A stretch of 64,000 nt of DNA from contig NZ_JAERQZ010000001.1 in the NCBI RefSeq assembly GCF_016735515.1, forward strand, positions 868,001 through 932,000. Reading direction: 5' to 3'. Shown one piece after another: positions 1 to 8,137 of the stretch; the first letter of the stretch is position 1, and each line of letters opens with the position of its first letter. Source of the stretch: Piscinibacter sp. HJYY11 (GTDB lineage: Bacteria > Pseudomonadota > Gammaproteobacteria > Burkholderiales > Burkholderiaceae_C). The position numbers were made by a program, and so were the translations under genes. Below the pieces are notes generated by a model. The model did no database searches and was not told the origin of the DNA. It was given only the letters and a program-made list of their open reading frames with translations.

Positions 1-99
1 GCGCGAGAACTCCACGATCTTGCGCGCGTTGCCGGCCAGATCACCCACGGTTGCGTTGATCTGCGCGATTGCAACCTTGACCGATGCGTTCGATGACAT
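1..99 (-). CDS. nadE: NAD+ synthetase, N-terminal fragment (cut by window edge)
   Basis: Only the first 33 codons are present; the gene runs off the left edge. The peptide has an AQINATVGDLAGNA stretch, the usual start of the nitrilase-type glutaminase domain in glutamine-dependent NAD+ synthetases, which supplies ammonia for amidating deamido-NAD. The ATG at 99 fits this domain's usual start. It directly abuts the ATG of the next gene on the other strand, so the two genes have no intergenic space. With 33 residues visible, another nitrilase-family amidohydrolase cannot be fully excluded. Confidence 0.75.
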   Translation of the reverse strand, partial: MSSNASVKVAIAQINATVGDLAGNARKIVEFSR

Positions 100-1269
100 A
101 TGCGTGAGGAAAGAAGCTCGAAGAATTATGTCATTCGGGTCCACGACCACCCGGGCCAAGTGGACGCCGCGCATTGGAACTTGCTGCTCGATCAACAGCC
201 CAGCGCCACGCCCTTCATGCGGCATGAGTACCTCGCCGCGATGCACGAGTCGAAAAGCGCCATCGACGAGACCGGCTGGCAGCCGCAGTTCCTCACCCTG
301 CACGACGGCGACACGCTGGTCGCCGCCTGCCCGCTGTACTTGAAGTCGCACTCCTATGGCGAGTACGTGTTCGACTGGGCGTGGGCCGATGCCTACCAGC
401 GCCACGGCCTGCGCTACTACCCCAAACTGCTCAGCGCCGTGCCCTTCACGCCAGTGCCGGGCCCCCGGCTGCTCGCGCGCGACGCGGCGTCGCGCGTGGC
501 GCTCCTGCGCGGCATGGCCCAGATCGCCACGGACGCCAAGCTTTCGTCGGCTCACGTGCTCTTTCTCGACGATGCCGACCAAGAAGCAGCCCAAGACGCC
601 GGCTGGATGATGCGCAGCACGGTTCAATTCCACTGGCAGAACCGGCGGCCCGAGGGGTATGCCGACTTCGCGGATTTCCTGTCGAGCCTGCAGCGCGAGA
701 AGCGCAAGAAGATCCAGCAGGAGCGCCGCAAGGTCATCGAAGCGGGCGTCACCTTCAGCGCCTTGCAAGGCGCAGACATCTCACGCGACGACTGGGATTT
801 CTTCTACCGCTGCTACACCCTCACCTACCGGGCGCACCACTCCTCGCCCTATCTCACGCGCGACTTCTTCCAGCGCATGGCCAACACCATGCCCGAGCAC
901 TGGCTGCTCTTCATCGCAAGACGCGACGACAAGCGCATCGCTGCTTCGCTGATCGTGATCGACCCCGAACGGCGCGCTGCCTACGGCCGCTACTGGGGCG
1001 CGACCGAGCACATCTCCTGTCTGCACTTCGAGGCCTGCTACTACCAGCCGCTCGCCTGGTGCATCGCCCAGGGCTACCAGCGTTTCGAAGGCGGCGCGCA
1101 AGGCGAACACAAGATGGCGCGCGGCCTGATGCCGGTGCAGACCTGGTCGGCGCACTGGCTGGCGCACCCGCAGTTCGCGCAAGCCGTGGCCGATTTCCTG
1201 TCGCGCGAAGGCGCCGGCGTCGAGAGCTACCTCGACGAGCTCAACGAGCGCCAGCCCTTCAAGGCTTGA
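100..1269 (+). CDS. FemAB-like N-acyltransferase (COG3146/DUF482 type)
   Basis: A 389-residue protein resembling the predicted N-acyltransferases of the FemAB-like group (GNAT fold). Recognisable blocks are TPFMRHEYLAAM near residue 40, HSYGEYVFDWAWADAY near 85-100, a basic REKRKKIQQERRK stretch near 200, and FEGGAQGEHKMARGL near 325-340. The substrate is unknown for the family and no function is claimed beyond acyl transfer. ATG at 100 is the only conventional in-frame start; no good ribosome binding site precedes it, and upstream sequence is already nadE coding on the other strand. The 3' end overlaps the convergent peptidase gene by 11 bases. Confidence 0.75.
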   Translation: MREERSSKNYVIRVHDHPGQVDAAHWNLLLDQQPSATPFMRHEYLAAMHESKSAIDETGWQPQFLTLHDGDTLVAACPLYLKSHSYGEYVFDWAWADAYQRHGLRYYPKLLSAVPFTPVPGPRLLARDAASRVALLRGMAQIATDAKLSSAHVLFLDDADQEAAQDAGWMMRSTVQFHWQNRRPEGYADFADFLSSLQREKRKKIQQERRKVIEAGVTFSALQGADISRDDWDFFYRCYTLTYRAHHSSPYLTRDFFQRMANTMPEHWLLFIARRDDKRIAASLIVIDPERRAAYGRYWGATEHISCLHFEACYYQPLAWCIAQGYQRFEGGAQGEHKMARGLMPVQTWSAHWLAHPQFAQAVADFLSREGAGVESYLDELNERQPFKA

Positions 1270-3967
1270 AGTCGCCGGCAACGGCGGTCACGAAGCTCTC
1301 GGGCTTCACGTACTTTCGCAGCGCCGTGTTCACCTGTTCCAGCGTGAGCTTGCCGAGGGCGTCGTCCACGCGCGCAGATACCTCGAACGTACGGTTGAGG
1401 TCCAGGTTGTTCGCCAGTGCGCTGGCCAAGTTGCGGTCCTGCGCACGTGAGAGGCGTCGAAATGCCAGGAGGCCCCGCTTGCCTTCGGCCAGCTCCTGCG
1501 CGGTGAAGCCGTCCTTCTGCGCCCGCGCGAGCTCCTGCCGGAAAGCCGCTTCGACCTTTGCGAGGTTCTGCGGCGCGAAGATCGCACTGCCCTGCAGCAT
1601 CGAGTGCGGCTCGTGGCTGTTCCACAGGATGCCGGTGCGCACGTCGTACGACAGGCCTTCGTCTTCGCGAATGCGCTTCCACAAGCGCGACTGGCCACCG
1701 GTGCCGAGCAGGTAGTTGGCCATGGACAAGGCCGGGTAGTCCGGGTCGAGGTCGTGCAGCGGCACGCTCTGGCGGACCAGCAGCGTCGCATTCTGCTTGT
1801 CAGGTGCGGGCAGCTGGAGGCGCTGCGGCTTCACTGCGGCGATGGGGCGTGGCACCCGCGTGTAGGGCTCGCCGCCGGACCAGCCGCCGAAGGCCTTGTC
1901 GAGCGCAGCCCGCAAGGCCGCAACGTCCAAGTCGCCGGCCGCACCGAACTCGCTGCGCGCCGCGCTGTAGAAGCGCTTGTGGAAGGCCTTGAGCTGGTCG
2001 ACCGTCACCGCGTTGATGTCGGCCACCATCTCGTCGAAGCTGCTGGTGTAGCGAACGTCGCCGCGCGGGTACGGGTTCATCGCGCGCGACACCGCGTTGT
2101 CGGCCAGCGCCTCGGGCTCCTTGCGTTGCTGCTCGATGTCGGCCAGCGCCGCGCGCTTCAGCTCCTCGAGCACTTCGGGCGGGAATGAGGGGTTGCGCAG
2201 CACGTCGCCCACGAGCGCGATCGCGTCGGGCAAGGTGTCGCGCCGCGAGGTCAGACTCACGGTGACGACACCACCACCCCCGCCGATGCGCATCTCGGTC
2301 TTCAGCGCGTCGAGCCTGTCCTGGATCTGCTGGCGCGAGAGCGTGGCCGTGCCCTTGTCGAGCATGGCGGCCACGAACTCCGGCACCTCGCCTTGTCCGA
2401 AGAGCGTCTTCTCGTCGCCGAAGCGCAACGTCAGGAGCGCGGACACCGCACCACCTCGCGCGCCCTTGGGCAGCACCGCTACCTTCAGGCCACCGATGTC
2501 GAAGCGCTGGGTCAGGCGGTCGATGTTGGCCGGCGAGGCGTCAAAAGCCTGCACCGCGGCGGCCGCCGCCAACGGTTTGAAGCTTTTCAGCTCGGCCGCC
2601 ACATCAGGCCTGACTGGCGCAGGCGCACGTGCCGGCGCATCCACCGGCAGGTAGGTGCCGAGCGTACGGTTCGACAGCAGCAAGCGCTCGACGGCCACCC
2701 GCTGCACATCAGCAAGCTTGAGATCGCGCACCCGGTCGCGCAACAGGAAGAAGAGCCGCCAGTCGCCTTGCGCCACCGATTCGCTGAGCGACACGCCCAC
2801 TGTCTCCGGGTTGGTGAAGGCCTGTTCCCAGGCCTTGAGCCACTGCCCTTGTGCCCGCTTCAGCTCTTCTTCGGTGATGGGCTCCTGGGCGATGGACTCG
2901 ACCGTGGCCAGCAGCTCGCCGCGGGCCTTGTCGACGTCCTGCCCCGGCGCAAGCTGCGCACCGTAGATCGCAAAGCCGGGGTCCGCCAGCCCTTGCGAGA
3001 AGGCATATGTGCCTGCTGCGAGTTGCCTGGCGGTGAGCCGCTTGTGCAAGCGGCCCGATGGCGTGTCACCCAGGATCTGATTCAGCACCTCGATCGCCGC
3101 AAAGTCCGGGTGGGCCGCTGCCGGCACGTGATACGCCGCCATCAGCAGCGGCACGCCGCCCACGCGACGCAGCGTCACGCTGCGCTCGCCGTCCTGCACC
3201 GGGTCGAGGGTGTACTGCGTCGGCAGCTTCCGAGCCGGCTTCTTCAGCTTGCCGAACGATTGTTGAACCCAGCCCAGCACCTTCGCGGGGTCGAACTTGC
3301 CCGCCACGATGAGCGTCGCGTTGTCGGGCTGGTAGTACTGGCGGTAGAAGGCCCGGAGGCGCGGGATGTCGACGTTCTCGACGTCGGCCCTCGCGCCGAT
3401 CGTGTTCTTGCCGTAGTTGTGCCACTGGTACATCGTGGCCAGCGTCTTCTCGAAGAGGATGCGCTCGGGGCTGTTCTCGCCCATCTCCATCTCGTTGCGC
3501 ACCACCGTCATCTCGGTGTCCAGGTCCTTGCGGGCGATGAAGCTGTTGACCATCGCATCGGCCTGCCAGTCGAGGTACCACCTCAGGTTCTCGTCGTTGC
3601 TGGCGAAGCTGGCGAAGTAGTTGGTGCGGTCGAACCAGGTGCTGCCGTTGGCGTTCAAGCCGCGCTTGGTGAATTCGCCCAGCGCGTTGCGCGTCTTGGG
3701 CGTGCCCTTGAAGAGCAGGTGCTCGAGCAGGTGCGCCATGCCGGTCTCGCCGTAGTTCTCATGGCGCGAGCCCACGCGGTAGGTCATGTTGACCGTGGTC
3801 GTCGGCTTCGAGTCGTCGGGGATGAGCAGAAGCTGCAGGCCATTGGCCAGGCGGTACTCGGTGATGCCTTCGACCGACGGCCCCTTCGTCACACCCGCAG
3901 GCAGCGTCTGCGCCACCGCGGGCTGCAGCAAAAGGACGAACATGAGACCCAGCAATCGACGCAGCAT
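1259..3967 (-). CDS. M16 family zinc metallopeptidase, two-domain fused form
   Basis: A 902-residue secreted or periplasmic peptidase of the pitrilysin/insulinase family. The start at 3967 gives a clean signal peptide (LLGLMFVLLLQPAVA then Q) and has an AGAGG-like site just upstream; a longer 923-codon reading would bury that signal. The inverted zinc motif HLLEH is at residues 79-83, with the third ligand Glu at about 159 in RNEME. The second half is a typical M16 C-terminal domain (PPEVLEELKRAALADIEQQR region) without the motif. Many relatives encode the halves as two adjacent genes; here they are one chain. Substrate unknown. Confidence 0.9.
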   Translation of the reverse strand: MLRRLLGLMFVLLLQPAVAQTLPAGVTKGPSVEGITEYRLANGLQLLLIPDDSKPTTTVNMTYRVGSRHENYGETGMAHLLEHLLFKGTPKTRNALGEFTKRGLNANGSTWFDRTNYFASFASNDENLRWYLDWQADAMVNSFIARKDLDTEMTVVRNEMEMGENSPERILFEKTLATMYQWHNYGKNTIGARADVENVDIPRLRAFYRQYYQPDNATLIVAGKFDPAKVLGWVQQSFGKLKKPARKLPTQYTLDPVQDGERSVTLRRVGGVPLLMAAYHVPAAAHPDFAAIEVLNQILGDTPSGRLHKRLTARQLAAGTYAFSQGLADPGFAIYGAQLAPGQDVDKARGELLATVESIAQEPITEEELKRAQGQWLKAWEQAFTNPETVGVSLSESVAQGDWRLFFLLRDRVRDLKLADVQRVAVERLLLSNRTLGTYLPVDAPARAPAPVRPDVAAELKSFKPLAAAAAVQAFDASPANIDRLTQRFDIGGLKVAVLPKGARGGAVSALLTLRFGDEKTLFGQGEVPEFVAAMLDKGTATLSRQQIQDRLDALKTEMRIGGGGGVVTVSLTSRRDTLPDAIALVGDVLRNPSFPPEVLEELKRAALADIEQQRKEPEALADNAVSRAMNPYPRGDVRYTSSFDEMVADINAVTVDQLKAFHKRFYSAARSEFGAAGDLDVAALRAALDKAFGGWSGGEPYTRVPRPIAAVKPQRLQLPAPDKQNATLLVRQSVPLHDLDPDYPALSMANYLLGTGGQSRLWKRIREDEGLSYDVRTGILWNSHEPHSMLQGSAIFAPQNLAKVEAAFRQELARAQKDGFTAQELAEGKRGLLAFRRLSRAQDRNLASALANNLDLNRTFEVSARVDDALGKLTLEQVNTALRKYVKPESFVTAVAGDFKP

Positions 3968-4031
3968 CGGCACCTCTTGGACAAACAACAGGTCAGTGTA
4001 GAGCCCGCTCCAAAGACCGGGTTCCAGCATG

Positions 4032-4053
4032 AAAAAAGGGAGCCGGAGCTCCC
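4032..4053 (-). terminator. Rho-independent terminator of ppa
   Basis: On the minus strand, GGGAGC and GCTCCC (4053-4038) pair around a 4-base loop and are followed by six T. It lies just past the ppa stop and before the peptidase gene. Confidence 0.8.
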
Positions 4054-4079
4054 TCTGTACGAAAACAGAACTTCAGGCC

Positions 4080-4613
4080 TCACTTGCCGGGCTTGTAGGC
4101 CGCGATGCCGTTTGCGATCTCCTGGCGCGCCGACTCGGGGCCTTCCCAGCCCACGACTTTCACCCACTTGCCAGCTTCGAGGTCCTTGTAGTGCTCGAAG
4201 AAGTGTTGAATGGCCTTGAGGCGCATCTGGTTGATGTCTTCCGGCTTCTGCCAGTGGGTGTAGATCGGCAGGATCTTGTCGATCGGCACGGCGAGCACCT
4301 TGCTGTCGCCGCCGGCTTCGTCTTCCATCTTCAGCACGCCGATGGCGCGGCAGGTCACGACCACACCAGGCGTCAGCGGGAACGGGGTGATCACGAGCAC
4401 GTCGACCGGGTCACCGTCGTCCGACAGCGTCTGCGGCACGTAGCCGTAGTTGCAGGGATAGTGCATCGCCGTGGTCATGAAGCGGTCGACGAAGATCGCG
4501 CCGCTCTCCTTGTCGACCTCGTACTTGATCGGGTCGGCGTTCATCGGAATTTCGATGATGACGTTGAATTGCTCGGGCGCCTTGGCGCCAGGGGTCACGT
4601 TGTGAAGGCTCAT
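4080..4613 (-). CDS. ppa: soluble inorganic pyrophosphatase
   Basis: A 177-residue family I cytoplasmic pyrophosphatase that hydrolyses PPi to phosphate. Family marks are [14 protein letters not shown] near residues 32-45, [13 protein letters not shown] near 51-63, and the metal-binding signature [10 protein letters not shown] near 65-74. Length matches bacterial hexameric enzymes. It is divergent from hppA, which encodes the membrane proton-pumping pyrophosphatase, with about 240 bases between them. A terminator follows the stop. Confidence 0.97.
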   Translation of the reverse strand: MSLHNVTPGAKAPEQFNVIIEIPMNADPIKYEVDKESGAIFVDRFMTTAMHYPCNYGYVPQTLSDDGDPVDVLVITPFPLTPGVVVTCRAIGVLKMEDEAGGDSKVLAVPIDKILPIYTHWQKPEDINQMRLKAIQHFFEHYKDLEAGKWVKVVGWEGPESARQEIANGIAAYKPGK

Positions 4614-4853
4614 GGTCGTTGTCTCTGTGTAATGCGCGGGAAAACCCGAAGTGTAGCCGCGGCATCCATGCCAACGACGCTGTCGCGTCGGCCGCGAATG
4701 ACCGATGGAAAACACCATGCGGTGTTCGTTGCCAGTACGGGGGCAACCCCGTAGCATGCGCCGCAGACCCGGCCGTACCTCTGCTCGGGGGTGAAGTAGC
4801 GCTGGGCCCGTCTCTCTCACGTGTTTGAACAACCGATAAGAGGAGTCCCACTG
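4614..4853. promoter_or_regulatory. ppa/hppA divergent control region with hairpins
   Basis: This 240-base gap must hold the promoters of both pyrophosphatase genes. It contains a 7-bp hairpin TACGGGG-GCAA-CCCCGTA at 4736-4753 with a GNRA-type loop, and a weaker AACACC/GGTGTT inverted repeat near 4711-4726. Both would be in the hppA leader if transcription starts upstream of them. No known riboswitch was recognised. The hppA ribosome binding site AAGAGGAG is near 4837-4844. Confidence 0.5.
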
Positions 4854-7040
4854 ATGTCGACGAACTTGGCGCTCTACTTTGCGCTGGCCTGCGGCATTGC
4901 CGCAGTTCTCTACGGCTTCGTTCAGAGAAGCTGGATCCTGAGCCAGAACGCTGGCAACGCCCGCATGCAGGAGATTGCGGGCGCCATTCAACAGGGCGCC
5001 GCGGCGTACCTGGCCCGGCAGTACCGAACCATCGGCATCGTCGGCGTGGTGCTCGCCGTGCTCATCGGCATCTTCCTTGACGTGACGACAGCCGCAGGCT
5101 TCGTCGTCGGCGCAGTGCTCTCGGGCGCTTGCGGCTTCATCGGCATGAACATCTCGGTACGCGCCAACGTGCGCACCGCGCAGGCCGCCACACAAGGCAT
5201 CGGCCCTGCGCTCAATGTGGCCTTCAAGGGCGGCGCGATCACCGGCATGCTGGTGGTGGGCCTGGGCCTGCTGGGGGTGACGGTGTTCTTCATGTACCTC
5301 ATCAACTCGGGCAAGCCTGTGGCCGACGGTTCGCTGTCGACGCTGCTCAAGCCGCTGCTCGGCTTTGCCTTCGGCTCGTCGCTGATCTCGATCTTTGCGC
5401 GTCTGGGCGGCGGCATCTTCACCAAGGGCGCCGACGTCGGTGCCGACTTGGTCGGCAAGGTCGAGGCCGGCATCCCGGAAGACGACCCTCGCAACCCGGC
5501 GGTGATCGCCGACAACGTGGGCGACAACGTGGGCGACTGCGCCGGCATGGCCGCCGACCTCTTCGAGACCTACGCCGTGACGCTGATCGCCACCATGGCA
5601 CTTGGCGCGCTGATGGTCACGGGCGGCTCGATCAATGCCGTGGTCTTCCCGATCGTGCTGGGTGCGGTGTCGATCATTGCGTCGATCATCGGCTGCAGCT
5701 TCGTGAAGGCCTCGCCCGGCATGAAGAACGTGATGCCTGCGCTTTATCGCGGCCTGATCGTCGCGGGCGTGTTGTCGCTGATCGCCTTCTTCTTCGTCGC
5801 GAAGACCATGTTCCCGGCACCGGTCGCACTGGTGGGCGGCGGCACGGTGAGCGCGATGTCGCTCTTCGGCGCCTGCGTGGTTGGCCTCGTGCTGACCGCG
5901 GCGATGGTGTGGATCACCGAGTACTACACCGGCACCGACTACAAGCCGGTGCAGCACGTCGCGCAAGCCTCGACCACCGGCCACGGCACCAACATCATCG
6001 CGGGCCTGGGTGTGTCGATGAAGTCGACCGCGTGGCCGGTGATCTTCGTCTGCATCGCGATCGTCGTGTCGTACTGGCTGGCCGGCCTCTACGGCATCGC
6101 CATCGCTGCGACCTCCATGCTCAGCATGGCCGGCATCGTGGTGGCGCTCGACGCCTACGGCCCCATCACCGACAACGCCGGTGGCATCGCCGAGATGGCC
6201 GAGTTGCCCGACAGCGTGCGCGACATCACCGACCCGCTCGACGCTGTGGGCAACACCACCAAGGCGGTGACCAAGGGCTACGCCATCGGCTCGGCCGGCC
6301 TTGCGGCGCTGGTACTGTTTGCCGACTACACGCACGCGCTCGAAGCGCGCGGCATGCACGTGAGTTTCGACCTGTCGAACCACATGGTGATCGTGGGGCT
6401 CTTCATCGGCGGCCTGATCCCCTACCTCTTCGGTGCCATGGCGATGGAGGCCGTCGGCCGCGCAGCGGGCTCGGTGGTGGAAGAAGTGCGCCGGCAGTTC
6501 CGCGACATCAAGGGCATCATGGAAGGCACCGGCAAGCCCGAATACGGCAAGGCGGTCGACATGCTGACCACGGCCGCGATCAAGGAAATGATCGTGCCGA
6601 GCCTGCTGCCCGTGATCGTGCCAATCCTGGTCGGCCTCCTGCTCGGCCCTGCCGCGCTGGGTGGCCTGCTGATGGGCACCATCGTGACCGGTCTCTTCGT
6701 CGCGATCTCGATGTGCACGGGCGGCGGCGCCTGGGACAACGCCAAGAAATACATCGAAGACGGCCATCACGGTGGCAAAGGCTCCGATGCGCACAAGGCG
6801 GCTGTCACCGGCGACACCGTGGGCGACCCCTACAAGGACACGGCCGGCCCCGCGGTGAACCCGTTGATCAAGATCATCAACATCGTGGCGCTGTTGATCG
6901 TGCCTTTGCTGCCGATGACTGCGGCGACCAGCAGTACGGCGACGCACAGCGCACCGACTGCTGCTTCGGCGCCTGCGGCGGCCACGCCGGCGGCACCCGC
7001 CTCGCTTCCTGCCGCGCCCGCCAGTGCGGCCAGCCGGTAA
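4854..7040 (+). CDS. hppA: K+-independent, membrane-bound proton-translocating pyrophosphatase
   Basis: A 728-residue multi-spanning inner-membrane pump coupling PPi hydrolysis to proton export. The catalytic loop [11 protein letters not shown] and the acidic run [16 protein letters not shown] are present near residues 200-240. The GNTTK motif ([16 protein letters not shown]) has Lys where K+-dependent enzymes have Ala, so a K+-independent type is predicted from family knowledge. ATG 4854 is chosen because AAGAGGAG lies 8-10 bases upstream and the protein then begins at its first membrane helix. The last 40 or so residues are a long Ala/Pro/Ser tail beyond the conserved core, unusual for the family. 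Confidence 0.96.
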   Translation: MSTNLALYFALACGIAAVLYGFVQRSWILSQNAGNARMQEIAGAIQQGAAAYLARQYRTIGIVGVVLAVLIGIFLDVTTAAGFVVGAVLSGACGFIGMNISVRANVRTAQAATQGIGPALNVAFKGGAITGMLVVGLGLLGVTVFFMYLINSGKPVADGSLSTLLKPLLGFAFGSSLISIFARLGGGIFTKGADVGADLVGKVEAGIPEDDPRNPAVIADNVGDNVGDCAGMAADLFETYAVTLIATMALGALMVTGGSINAVVFPIVLGAVSIIASIIGCSFVKASPGMKNVMPALYRGLIVAGVLSLIAFFFVAKTMFPAPVALVGGGTVSAMSLFGACVVGLVLTAAMVWITEYYTGTDYKPVQHVAQASTTGHGTNIIAGLGVSMKSTAWPVIFVCIAIVVSYWLAGLYGIAIAATSMLSMAGIVVALDAYGPITDNAGGIAEMAELPDSVRDITDPLDAVGNTTKAVTKGYAIGSAGLAALVLFADYTHALEARGMHVSFDLSNHMVIVGLFIGGLIPYLFGAMAMEAVGRAAGSVVEEVRRQFRDIKGIMEGTGKPEYGKAVDMLTTAAIKEMIVPSLLPVIVPILVGLLLGPAALGGLLMGTIVTGLFVAISMCTGGGAWDNAKKYIEDGHHGGKGSDAHKAAVTGDTVGDPYKDTAGPAVNPLIKIINIVALLIVPLLPMTAATSSTATHSAPTAASAPAAATPAAPASLPAAPASAASR

Positions 7041-7058
7041 AGCGCATCGCACCACCCG

Positions 7059-7087
7059 AAGGGGCTCCATGTGAGCCCCTTTTTTTG
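7059..7087 (+). terminator. Rho-independent terminator of hppA
   Basis: AGGGGCTC (7060-7067) pairs with GAGCCCCT (7073-7080) and is followed by a run of T. It lies 20 bases after the hppA stop. Confidence 0.9.
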
Positions 7088-7100
7088 TTGGCGCCGGAAA

Positions 7101-7133
7101 GCAAAAAGCCCGGCACCTTTCGGTACCGGGCTT
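7101..7133 (-). terminator. terminator after tRNA-Pro
   Basis: On the minus strand AAGCCCGG and CCGGGCTT (7133-7106) form a strong stem followed by TTTTTGC. It ends the transcript carrying merR and tRNA-Pro. Confidence 0.85.
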
Positions 7134-7145
7134 GTGCTGTTCAAT

Positions 7146-7222
7146 GGTCGGGGTGGCGGGATTCGAACTCGCGACCCCTTGCACCCCATGCAAGTGCGCT
7201 ACCAGGCTGCGCTACACCCCGA
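7146..7222 (-). tRNA. tRNA-Pro (anticodon GGG)
   Basis: The 77-nt minus-strand gene folds as a full cloverleaf. Acceptor strands are CGGGGTG and CACCCCG, with encoded CCA at the 3' end. The anticodon stem CTTGC/GCAAG encloses the loop ATGGGGT, giving anticodon GGG for CCC and CCU codons. The T arm has GTTCGAATC. It ends the thrS-infC-pheST-ihfA-merR cluster, as in many proteobacteria. Confidence 0.97.
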
Positions 7223-7261
7223 CGAGCCGCGCAGTATAGCTTGAAAAATCAGGCCTTCCGC

Positions 7262-7717
7262 TCAGACGACGAGCAGTCCGCGAATGGAGATCAGTTCCTG
7301 TCGCATCTGCACCATCGACACCTCGGTCGTGATCACCTCAGGAACGGGCACCGGCTCATCTGCTACTGCCACCAGCGCGTCGTCGGCGGCCAGCACTTCG
7401 GCATCATCGACGCCATCCGGTTCCTTGCTGTCGATCACGGAAGCTGGCTCACCGCGGCTGTGGCCGAGTTCGGTCAGGCGATTGCGCGCACCACTGATGG
7501 TGAAGCCCTGTTCGTACAGCAGCTCTCGGATGCGGCGGATCAGGAGCACCTCATGGTGCTGGTAGTAGCGGCGATTGCCACGCCGCTTCATGGGCTTGAG
7601 TTGCGTGAACTCCTGTTCCCAGTAACGCAGCACATACGGCTTCACGCCGCACAAATCGCTCACCTCTCCAATGGTGAAGTAGCGTTTGGCTGGAATGGCG
7701 GGAAGCGCTTTCTCCAT
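7262..7717 (-). CDS. MerR-family transcriptional regulator at the end of the ihfA operon
   Basis: A 151-residue protein. The MerR winged helix-turn-helix occupies residues 12-60 (YFTIGEVSDLCGVKPYVLRYWE, then RRYYQHHEVLLIRRI). The C-terminal part is acidic and shows no Cys-rich metal-sensing loop, so its effector is unknown. The position directly after ihfA and before tRNA-Pro is conserved in proteobacteria. ATG 7717 is preferred to an in-frame TTG three codons upstream. No clear Shine-Dalgarno is visible for either. Confidence 0.9.
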   Translation of the reverse strand: MEKALPAIPAKRYFTIGEVSDLCGVKPYVLRYWEQEFTQLKPMKRRGNRRYYQHHEVLLIRRIRELLYEQGFTISGARNRLTELGHSRGEPASVIDSKEPDGVDDAEVLAADDALVAVADEPVPVPEVITTEVSMVQMRQELISIRGLLVV

Positions 7718-7751
7718 GTAAATCAATAAGATCAGGAGAGAAAGCTAGACT

Positions 7752-8120
7752 TTACTCGAAGTCGTCTCCCGCGGGGATGTCGCCTTGGACAACCCCCTTA
7801 AGTTTGTGGCTCGCGTGAAAAGTGACGACGTTTCGCGCCTTGATCGGGATCGCCTCGCCGGTACGCGGGTTGCGACCCGGCCGAGGCGCCTTGCGGCGGA
7901 TATTGAAGTTGCCGAACCCCGACATCTTGACGTCTTCTCCGGTGACAAGGGTCCCATGGATGATGTCGAAGAAGGCTTCGACCATGTCCTTGGATTCGCG
8001 CTTGTTGAGGCCGAGCCGCTCGAAAAGCAACTCGGCCAGCTCGGCCTTGGTCAAGGTCGGTGTTTCGAGCATCGGGAGCATGACCCGATCAGGCGCTTTC
8101 TCTGGAGGTGGGGTACTCAT
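7752..8120 (-). CDS. ihfA: integration host factor, alpha subunit
   Basis: A DNA-bending HU/IHF-family protein of 122 residues that pairs with IHF-beta. [23 protein letters not shown] starts the conserved fold, and the beta-arm tip motif RNPRTGE is present, with [18 protein letters not shown] following. ATG 8120 lies 17 bases after the pheT stop and gives a Pro-rich N-terminal extension of about 25 residues before the fold; a GTG overlapping the pheT stop or a downstream ATG are alternatives. It sits between pheT and merR, the usual place for ihfA. Confidence 0.95.
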   Translation of the reverse strand: MSTPPPEKAPDRVMLPMLETPTLTKAELAELLFERLGLNKRESKDMVEAFFDIIHGTLVTGEDVKMSGFGNFNIRRKAPRPGRNPRTGEAIPIKARNVVTFHASHKLKGVVQGDIPAGDDFE

Positions 8121-8137
8121 TCGGGTTATCCAGTAGG

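Noticed and set aside
4080..7729. Very long open frames opposite or shifted to hppA (over 800 codons).
   Set aside because: They have Arg/His/Asp-biased composition, no family resemblance, and lie over firmly identified genes. Long shadow frames are expected at this GC content.
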